Source: Streptomyces sp. CNH099
GTDB taxonomy: Bacteria > Actinomycetota > Actinomycetes > Streptomycetales > Streptomycetaceae
Direction of reading: 5' to 3'
NCBI GenBank assembly: GCA_000514715.1
Contig: AZWL01000019.1
Coordinates: 182-64,181, forward strand
Length of the DNA stretch: 64,000 nt
Shown here: positions 58,102 to 64,000 of the stretch, piece by piece
Numbering within the stretch: the stretch's first letter is position 1
Layout: every line of letters begins with the position of its first letter
Program-made: the position numbers and the translations under genes
Notes under the pieces: generated by a model
The model's input: the letters and a program-made list of their open reading frames with translations, nothing else
What the model was told of the DNA's origin: nothing
Databases searched by the model: none

Positions 58102-58767
58102 TCAGACGCCCAACTCCTGGGCGAGCACCGCGGCCTGCACCCGGCTGCGCAGTCCCAGCTTCGCCAGCAACCGGCTGACGTGCGTCTTCACCGTGGCCTC
58201 CGCCATGTCCAGGCGGGCCGCGACGTCGGCGTTGGACATCCCCTGGCCCAGGCAGGCCAGCACCTCCCGCTCGCGCCGCGTGAGCGTGTCGAGGACCGCC
58301 GGGTCCGGGCCGTCGGGCGACGGGCCCCGCCGGCCGCCCGCGAACTCGGCGATCAGCCGCCGGGTCACCGCCGGGGCGATGAGCCCTTCGCCGCGCGCGA
58401 CCGTGCGGACGGCCGCCACCAGGGCGTCCGCCTCGGTGTTCTTCAGCAGGAAGCCGGCGGCGCCGGCGCGCAGGGCGCCGAAGACGTACTCGTCGAGGTC
58501 GAACGTCGTCAGCACCAGCACGTCCGCCAGTTCCTCCGCGCTGATCAGCCGGGTCGCCGCCACCCCGTCCAGCTTGGGCATCTGCACGTCCATCAGCACC
58601 ACGTCCGGCCGCAGTTCGCGGGCGAGCCGCACGGCCTCCTCGCCGTCCGCGGCCTCGCCGACGACCTCCAGGCCGGCGGCGGAGCGCAGGATGAGGACGA
58701 GCCCGGCGCGTACGGCCTGCTGGTCCTCGGCGACGAGGATCCGGACGGGCGGGTCGGCGTCAGCCAT
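58102..58767 (-). CDS. NarL/LuxR-family response regulator
   Basis: A 221-residue regulator. The receiver domain has RILVAEDQQAVRAGL, phosphorylatable Asp60 in VLMDVQMPKLDGV and the Lys of AGFLLKNTE. The C-terminal LuxR helix-turn-helix is LTRREREVLACLGQGMSNAD, then EATVKTHVSRLLAKLGLRSR. Its start overlaps the stop of the sensor kinase gene by 8 bp, so the two are a cognate pair. It converges on the ABC pair-2 genes, which are plausible targets by proximity. Confidence 0.95.
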   Translation of the reverse strand: MADADPPVRILVAEDQQAVRAGLVLILRSAAGLEVVGEAADGEEAVRLARELRPDVVLMDVQMPKLDGVAATRLISAEELADVLVLTTFDLDEYVFGALRAGAAGFLLKNTEADALVAAVRTVARGEGLIAPAVTRRLIAEFAGGRRGPSPDGPDPAVLDTLTRREREVLACLGQGMSNADVAARLDMAEATVKTHVSRLLAKLGLRSRVQAAVLAQELGV

Positions 58768-60073
58768 GGGTCCTCCGTGGTGCTGCGGTGGTGTTCTCGT
58801 CGGTGGGCAGCCCGGCCCGTACGGTCCAGTGCTTGCCGTCGTACGCCGCGTGCTCCCCCGCGCGCTCCCCGGCGTGCTCGGCGCCGCCGGCCTCCGGGCC
58901 CGCGGTGAACGAGCCGCCGAGCAGGGCCACGCGCTCCGCCATCCCGATCAGCCCCGCGCCCGAGCCCGGCGCGCGCGGCTCCCCTGCCTCCCCTGCCTCC
59001 CCGGCCGCCGCGCCCGGCCGCTCGTCGCCCAGCGGGCTGGTCACCGTCACCGTCAGCGGCTCGGGCCCGGCCAGCCGGACCCGTACCTCGCCGGGCGCGG
59101 CGTGCTTGAGCGCGTTCGTCAGCGACTCCTGCACGATGCGGTACGCGGCCAGCTCCACCGGCGCCGGCAGCCGCGCGCCGGGCTCGCGCGCGTCGTCGAG
59201 GACGACGCGGAGGCCGCTCGCGGCGCCGTTGGTGCGCGCCTGGTCCACCAGCGACGCCAGCCCCTGCAGCGTCGGCGCCGTCGCCGGCTCGGCCGCCGCG
59301 CCCTCGGCGGCGTCGGCGTCGGCGGCGCGCAGCAGGCCGATGAGGCGGCGCATCTCCGCCAGCCCCTGCACGCTGTTCTCGCGGATGACGGACAGCGCCT
59401 CCCGCGACGCCTTCGGGTCGCCGATGGACTGGGCGGCGGTGGCGTGGATGGCGATGGCGGAGAGGTGGTTGGCCACCATGTCGTGCAGCTCGCGCGCCAT
59501 CCGGGCGCGCTCGGCGCCGACGGCCTCGCGCCGGTCCAGCTCCGCGAGCAGCGCCGTCTGCTCCGCCCGCAGCCGGGCGGCGTCGGCGGCCTGGCGGTGG
59601 GTGCGTACCGCGACGCCGGTGGTGGCGGGGGCGAGCGTGAGGAGGCCGACGGCGACGCCGAGGAGGATCGCGATCCGGTCCTGGAAGGCGGCCAGCACGG
59701 CGAGGGTCGAGGCCACGGTGAGCGCCACGGCGGCCCGGGGGATCCAGCGGGCGGCGGCCGCGGTGCTGTAGACCACGCCCGCGTAGACCAGGTCCGTGAA
59801 CATCAGGATCGTGGCCAGCGTGCCCCGGGTGAACTGGTCGGCGACGAGGGCGGCGGCGGCGACGCCCAGCGCGGTCAGGGGCCGGCTGCGGCGCAGCAGC
59901 TCCGCGCCGCACATGACCGCGAGCGGGAGCAGCGTCAGCCACGGCGCGTCGAGCGGCCGGTCGCCCTGGGTGTGCAGCCCGAGCGCCCACAGCGCCGTCC
60001 CGCCGAGCAGCCCGACGACCGCGAGGAGCACGTCGTCGCGGTGCGGCCGGAGCGGGGCGCGTGAGCTGGTCAC
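58760..60073 (-). CDS. NarL-type two-component sensor histidine kinase
   Basis: A 437-residue kinase with about five membrane segments in residues 15-165 and no large external loop, so the signal is probably sensed in or near the membrane. The HisKA_3 phosphoacceptor is in RARMARELHDMVANHLSAIA. The ATP-binding domain has VQESLTNALKHAAPGEVRV and the G-box SGAGLIGMAERVALLGGSFT. A Gly/Ala/Glu insert (AAAGEAGEAGEPRAPGSG) sits before the G-box. I chose the GTG at 60073, preceded by GGGGGC; in-frame codons upstream to 60592 are non-coding in character. It is coupled to the response regulator by an 8-bp overlap. Confidence 0.92.
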   Translation of the reverse strand: MTSSRAPLRPHRDDVLLAVVGLLGGTALWALGLHTQGDRPLDAPWLTLLPLAVMCGAELLRRSRPLTALGVAAAALVADQFTRGTLATILMFTDLVYAGVVYSTAAAARWIPRAAVALTVASTLAVLAAFQDRIAILLGVAVGLLTLAPATTGVAVRTHRQAADAARLRAEQTALLAELDRREAVGAERARMARELHDMVANHLSAIAIHATAAQSIGDPKASREALSVIRENSVQGLAEMRRLIGLLRAADADAAEGAAAEPATAPTLQGLASLVDQARTNGAASGLRVVLDDAREPGARLPAPVELAAYRIVQESLTNALKHAAPGEVRVRLAGPEPLTVTVTSPLGDERPGAAAGEAGEAGEPRAPGSGAGLIGMAERVALLGGSFTAGPEAGGAEHAGERAGEHAAYDGKHWTVRAGLPTDENTTAAPRRTHG

Positions 60074-60253
60074 GCCCCCATCAAACACGGCAGCGGCACC
60101 CGCGGCCTCCGTACCCCGGGCGGATTCGGGGGCGGGCGCTACATCGAAGGATGCAGTCCGGGATCGTCGCGTACGACGACGTGCCGGCGCGCCCCGCGCG
60201 GGAGCCTGGAGGCCGGGACCGGGGAAGCGGAAGCGGGGAAGGGAGAGCGCACC

Positions 60254-60901
60254 GTGGTCGTCACGCTCATCATCGTCTGCGAGGTCGCCTTCTGGGTGCT
60301 GCTCGCCGCCGGGCTCTCGCTGCGGTACCTGGCGCGGAAGCCGCGGCTGGGCGCCGCGGTGCTGCTGTGCGAGCCGCTGCTGGAGGTCGTGCTGCTGGTC
60401 GTCACGGCGATCGACCTGAAGAACGGCGCGGAGCCGGACTGGAAGCACGGCCTGGCCGCCGTCTACATCGGCTTCTCCGTGGCCCTCGGCCCGGCGACGA
60501 TCCGCTGGGTCGACGCCCGCTTCGCGCACCGCTTCGCGGGCGGGCCGCCGCCGGTGAGGCCGCCGAAGTACGGGAGGGCGCGGGCGCTGCACGAGTGGCG
60601 GACGGCCGCGCGCTGGATCCTGGCGAGCGGGATCGCGATCGCGTTGCTGCAGGGCGCGGTGTGGTACGTCGGCGGCGACGGGAGCACGGAGTCGCTGCGG
60701 GAGTGGCAGACGCGGATGCTGTTCGTCATCGGCATCAACGTCGTCATCGCCGGGAGCTACACGCTCTTCCCCAAGCGGCGGCCGGCCGGGGCGGAGTCCG
60801 ACGCGGACGGGCGGCGGTCAGCGCTCGCCGCCCGGCACCCACAGCACGTCGCCGACCGCCTTGTTGGCCGTGCGCGCAAGGATGAAAAGCAGGTCCGATA
60901 G
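60254..60901 (+). CDS. Hypothetical membrane protein, 3' end antisense to adenosyltransferase gene
   Basis: A 215-residue protein with about five hydrophobic segments: VVTLIIVCEVAFWVLLAAGL, AVLLCEPLLEVVLLVVTAID, GLAAVYIGFSVALGPATIRW, AARWILASGIAIALLQGAVW and MLFVIGINVVIAGSYTLFPK. A basic hydrophilic tail follows. The GTG follows GGGAG by 9 nt. The last 28 codons lie inside the 3' end of the convergent cobalamin adenosyltransferase gene; an 84-bp antisense overlap is unusual, and the tail may be a frame extension past an ancestral stop. I do not recognise a named family. Confidence 0.75.
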   Translation: MVVTLIIVCEVAFWVLLAAGLSLRYLARKPRLGAAVLLCEPLLEVVLLVVTAIDLKNGAEPDWKHGLAAVYIGFSVALGPATIRWVDARFAHRFAGGPPPVRPPKYGRARALHEWRTAARWILASGIAIALLQGAVWYVGGDGSTESLREWQTRMLFVIGINVVIAGSYTLFPKRRPAGAESDADGRRSALAARHPQHVADRLVGRARKDEKQVR

Positions 60902-61390
60902 GCGGTTGAGGTACGTGGCCGTCAGCGGGTTCATGGTCTCGCCGTGCACCTCCAGCGCGGCCCACGTCGACCGCTCGGCCCGGCGCACCACCGTGCACGC
61001 CTGGTGCAGCAGCGCCGCGCCGGGCGTGCCGCCCGGAAGGATGAAGCTGCGCAGCTTGTCCAGCCCGGCCAGGAAGCGGTCGCAGTCGGCCTCCAGCCGG
61101 TCGACGTACTCCTGTTCGACGCGCAGCGGCGGGAACTCCGGGTCGGGCCGCACGGGCGTGGACAGGTCGGCGCCGACGTCGAAGAGGTCGTTCTGCACCC
61201 GGGTGAGGACGCGGGCGACCTCCTCGGACAGCCCGCCGAGGGCCAGGGCCGTCCCGATCGCCGCGTTCGCCTCGTTGGCGTCGGCGTACGCGGAGATCCG
61301 CGGGTCGGTCTTCGCCACCCGGCTCATGTCGCCGAGGGCCGTGGTGCCCTTGTCTCCGGTGCGGGTGTAGATCCGCGTCAGGTTGACCAT
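60818..61390 (-). CDS. PduO-type cob(I)alamin adenosyltransferase
   Basis: A 190-residue enzyme that transfers the adenosyl group of ATP to cob(I)alamin, making adenosylcobalamin. It begins VNLTRIYTRTGDKGTTALGD, the ATP-binding RxYTRxGDxGxT motif of PduO/MMAB enzymes, and has LTRVQNDLFDVGADLSTP, ILPGGTPGAALLHQACTVVR and YLNRLSDLLFILARTAN. It supplies the cofactor for IcmA and methylmalonyl-CoA mutase, whose chaperone MeaB and partner epimerase are also in the window. The ATG at 61390 is certain. Its last 84 bp overlap the antisense end of the membrane protein gene. Confidence 0.95.
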   Translation of the reverse strand: MVNLTRIYTRTGDKGTTALGDMSRVAKTDPRISAYADANEANAAIGTALALGGLSEEVARVLTRVQNDLFDVGADLSTPVRPDPEFPPLRVEQEYVDRLEADCDRFLAGLDKLRSFILPGGTPGAALLHQACTVVRRAERSTWAALEVHGETMNPLTATYLNRLSDLLFILARTANKAVGDVLWVPGGER

Positions 61391-61601
61391 ACGGACAGCG
61401 TATGCCCGCTCCGGAGGGGACGGCGGACCTGTGGGGCCAAAAGGTACCCAACTACGCGCGGCGGACCGGCGAGTGGACGCCGGGCGTGTGATGTCCGTCA
61501 TCTGAGACGTGACGCGCATCTCTTCGCGCTCCGCGGGCGCGCCGGGAGCGCTAGTGTCCGCTTCGGAGCACGTGAACGAGCCGTATAGCGAGGGAACCAC
61601 C

Positions 61602-62456
61602 GTGGAATCCGCCGGAAAGCTCGCCGTCGTCGGAGCCGGACTCATGGGGTCCGGTATCGCCCAGGTCGCCGCCCAGGCCGGCTGGGATGTCGTGCTGCGC
61701 GACATCACCGAGGAGGCGCTGACCCGCGGCGCGGACGGGATCAGGGGCTCGTACGAGAAGTTCGTCGCCAAGGGCAAGCTGGCCGCGGCCGACGCCGAGC
61801 AGGCCCTCGCCCGGATCACCACCACCACCGACCTCGACGCCGCCGCCGACGCGGACATCGTCGTCGAGGCGGTCTTCGAGCGGCTCGACGTCAAGCAGGA
61901 CATCTTCCGCACGCTCGACGGCCTGGTGCGCGACGACGCCGTGCTCGCCTCCAACACCTCCGCGATCCCCATCACCAAGATCGCGGCGGTGACCGGCCGG
62001 CCCGAGCGCGTCGTCGGCACGCACTTCTTCTCGCCGGTCCCCCTGATGCGGCTCTGCGAGCTGGTCCGGGGCCTGAAGACCAGCGACGACGCCCTCGCCC
62101 GGGCCCGGGCCTTCGCCGAGTCCACCGGCAAGACCTGCATCGTCGTCAACCGCGACGTGGCCGGCTTCGTGACCACCCGGCTGATCGCCGCGCTCGTCGT
62201 CGAGGCCACGAAGCTGTACGAGTCGGGCGTCGCCACCGCCGAGGACATCGACGCCGCCTGCCGGCTCGGCTTCGGCCACGCCATGGGGCCGCTGGCCACC
62301 GCCGACCTGACCGGCGTCGACATCCTGCAGCACGCCGCCGAGAACATCTACACCGAGACCCAGGACGGGAAGTTCGCGCCGCCGGAGCTGATGCGCCGCA
62401 TGGTCGACGCGGGCGACATCGGCCGCAAGAGCGGCCGCGGCTTCTACGAGCACTGA
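61602..62456 (+). CDS. 3-hydroxybutyryl-CoA dehydrogenase
   Basis: A 284-residue NAD(P)-dependent enzyme reducing acetoacetyl-CoA to 3-hydroxybutyryl-CoA. The Rossmann motif is KLAVVGAGLMGSGIAQVAAQ. The catalytic region reads ASNTSAIPITKIAA and VVGTHFFSPVPLMRLCELVR with the active His. The C-terminal dimer domain has GFGHAMGPLATADLTGVD and GRKSGRGFYEH. I chose the GTG at 61602, 8 nt after GAGGGA; in-frame codons back to 61509 cross a TAGTGT promoter box. With the thiolase at 47486 it leads into butyryl-CoA metabolism. A very strong terminator follows. Confidence 0.95.
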   Translation: MESAGKLAVVGAGLMGSGIAQVAAQAGWDVVLRDITEEALTRGADGIRGSYEKFVAKGKLAAADAEQALARITTTTDLDAAADADIVVEAVFERLDVKQDIFRTLDGLVRDDAVLASNTSAIPITKIAAVTGRPERVVGTHFFSPVPLMRLCELVRGLKTSDDALARARAFAESTGKTCIVVNRDVAGFVTTRLIAALVVEATKLYESGVATAEDIDAACRLGFGHAMGPLATADLTGVDILQHAAENIYTETQDGKFAPPELMRRMVDAGDIGRKSGRGFYEH

Positions 62457-62472
62457 CCGCAACCGACCGCAG

Positions 62473-62526
62473 CCGCCCACCGGCCCGGCCGCGCCCCTCC
62501 CGGCCCCCGGCCGGGCCGGTGGGCGG
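62473..62526 (+). terminator. Strong hairpin terminator after 3-hydroxybutyryl-CoA dehydrogenase gene
   Basis: A perfect 18-bp stem (CCGCCCACCGGCCCGGCC, 62473-62490, with its complement at 62509-62526) around an 18-nt loop begins 16 bp after the stop codon. Confidence 0.85.
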
Positions 62527-62671
62527 GTGCGGCGTCCCCCGCAGGGGTGAAATCGGTACGGATACGCGCGCGGACGGCAACCGGGCACCCCCGGGAACAG
62601 TCAGATCAAGAGAGGAACCGGCACGGAACTCGGCACCACGGACTACGAGAACCCGCAGACGGGGAGCGCAC

Positions 62672-63091
62672 ATGTTTGAGGCGGAGGGCCGCGACAGCGC
62701 CCCGCCCTACCACCCGGCCCGCCACCGCGCGGGCCCCGCGCGCGGGGCCGCCCGTCGAGCGCCGGGCGGCGCCGCGGCCGGCGCGGGCCCCGGCGCGCCC
62801 GCCTACATCAAGGGCGACCACGCCGAGCTGGCCGTCGCGGGCCGCCTCGACGTGCGCAGCGCGGCCGACGCCCGGGAGGCGCTGCACCGGGCCGTCGACG
62901 AGGGCCGCGGCGACCTCGTCCTCGACCTCACCGACCTCGACTCCTGGGACGCCACCGGCCTGGGTGTCATCATGGGGGCACACCGCAGGGCGGGCCGGGC
63001 CGATCGCCGGCTCGTGCTGCGCGGGGTGCCGCCGCAGATGCAGCGTCTGCTGGTGGCCACCAAACTCCACCGCATCCTCACGATTCAGTGA
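62672..63091 (+). CDS. STAS-domain anti-sigma factor antagonist
   Basis: A 139-residue protein. An Arg/Ala/Pro-rich N-terminus (residues 1-45) precedes a STAS domain (residues about 46-139) with AELAVAGRLDVRSAADAREA and DLVLDLTDLDSWDATGLGVI. In SpoIIAA-type antagonists the phosphorylated residue is a Ser in D-S-S-G-L; the equivalent here is Thr in D-A-T-G-L, still phosphorylatable. The family releases sigma factors by binding kinase-type anti-sigma factors. GGGGAG lies 7 nt before the ATG. No anti-sigma gene is adjacent in the window. Confidence 0.92.
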   Translation: MFEAEGRDSAPPYHPARHRAGPARGAARRAPGGAAAGAGPGAPAYIKGDHAELAVAGRLDVRSAADAREALHRAVDEGRGDLVLDLTDLDSWDATGLGVIMGAHRRAGRADRRLVLRGVPPQMQRLLVATKLHRILTIQ

Positions 63092-63202
63092 AGACGCGGC
63101 CGCGCCGGGGAGTCCCCCCTCGACAGGCCGCCCGGCGGAGGTCATAGGGTTTCCGGGCCGGGGAGCGGCACGGCGTAGGACAGCGGGCAGGAAGGCTTCG
63201 CG

Positions 63203-64000
<798 letters not shown>

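Overview
The window is very GC-rich, its genes use GTG starts often and almost never TTA codons, and it carries the tip-growth genes scy and filP next to methylmalonyl-CoA epimerase, thiolase and meaB. That points to a filamentous actinomycete, Streptomyces or a close relative. From memory, the order pfkA-pta-ackA-pyk ... thioredoxin-TetR ... icmA-MarR ... meaB-thiolase-epimerase-scy-filP-ABC ... hbd resembles the SCO5385-SCO5426 neighbourhood of S. coelicolor; I could not check this by alignment.

Layout. (1) 1-11,000, minus strand: an accessory cell-surface glycopolymer cluster. It holds the start of a UDP-glucose dehydrogenase, a PAPS-type sulfotransferase, an O-acyltransferase/SGNH protein, a GT2 glycosyltransferase, a TagF-like polyol-phosphate polymerase, a Bcs1-like CDP-ribitol synthase, and a second GT2 interrupted by an in-frame TAA. 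(2) 11,040-12,855: a wrecked C4-dicarboxylate module. The 5' halves of a divergent dctA and its sensor kinase are replaced by the 3' relic of an IS200/IS605-type tnpB element, and the downstream response regulator is cut by an amber codon. (3) 12,900-17,000: a CUT1 sugar ABC importer without its own ATPase, and an AA10 lytic polysaccharide monooxygenase with a DasR-like operator. (4) 17,100-21,100: small regulators and enzymes, including an XRE regulator that looks leaderless and has two TTA codons. (5) 21,198-27,282: glycolysis and acetate overflow (pfkA, pta-ackA, pyk). (6) 27,325-30,481: an exported-protein trio (acidic secreted protein, DUF6114, DUF6230) behind a 480-bp leader full of palindromes. 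(7) 30,482-39,744: thioredoxin/TPR protein, TetR with a perfect operator, oxidoreductase, isobutyryl-CoA mutase icmA next to a 26-bp perfect palindrome, DUF3817, MarR, MFS and ArsR genes, and a GH6 lipoprotein. (8) 39,838-43,707: cslA-glxA, for hyphal-tip beta-glucan. (9) 44,314-46,330: three tandem AIM24 paralogues. (10) 46,395-49,273: meaB, thiolase and epimerase. (11) 49,415-53,846: scy and filP. (12) 54,003-60,073: two paralogous ABC exporter pairs and a NarL-type two-component system. (13) 60,254-64,000: a membrane protein, cobalamin adenosyltransferase, 3-hydroxybutyryl-CoA dehydrogenase, a STAS protein, and the start of a proline-rich P-loop protein.

Two themes connect distant genes. 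One is B12-dependent short-chain acyl-CoA metabolism: icmA, meaB, epimerase, adenosyltransferase, thiolase and hbd. The other is polar growth and tip envelope synthesis: scy, filP, cslA, glxA, the GH6 enzyme and perhaps the glycopolymer cluster. The strongest new observations are the dct decay scar, the altered SGNH catalytic block, the DUF6230/6114 regulatory leader, the 26-bp icmA palindrome, and the TTA-containing XRE gene.
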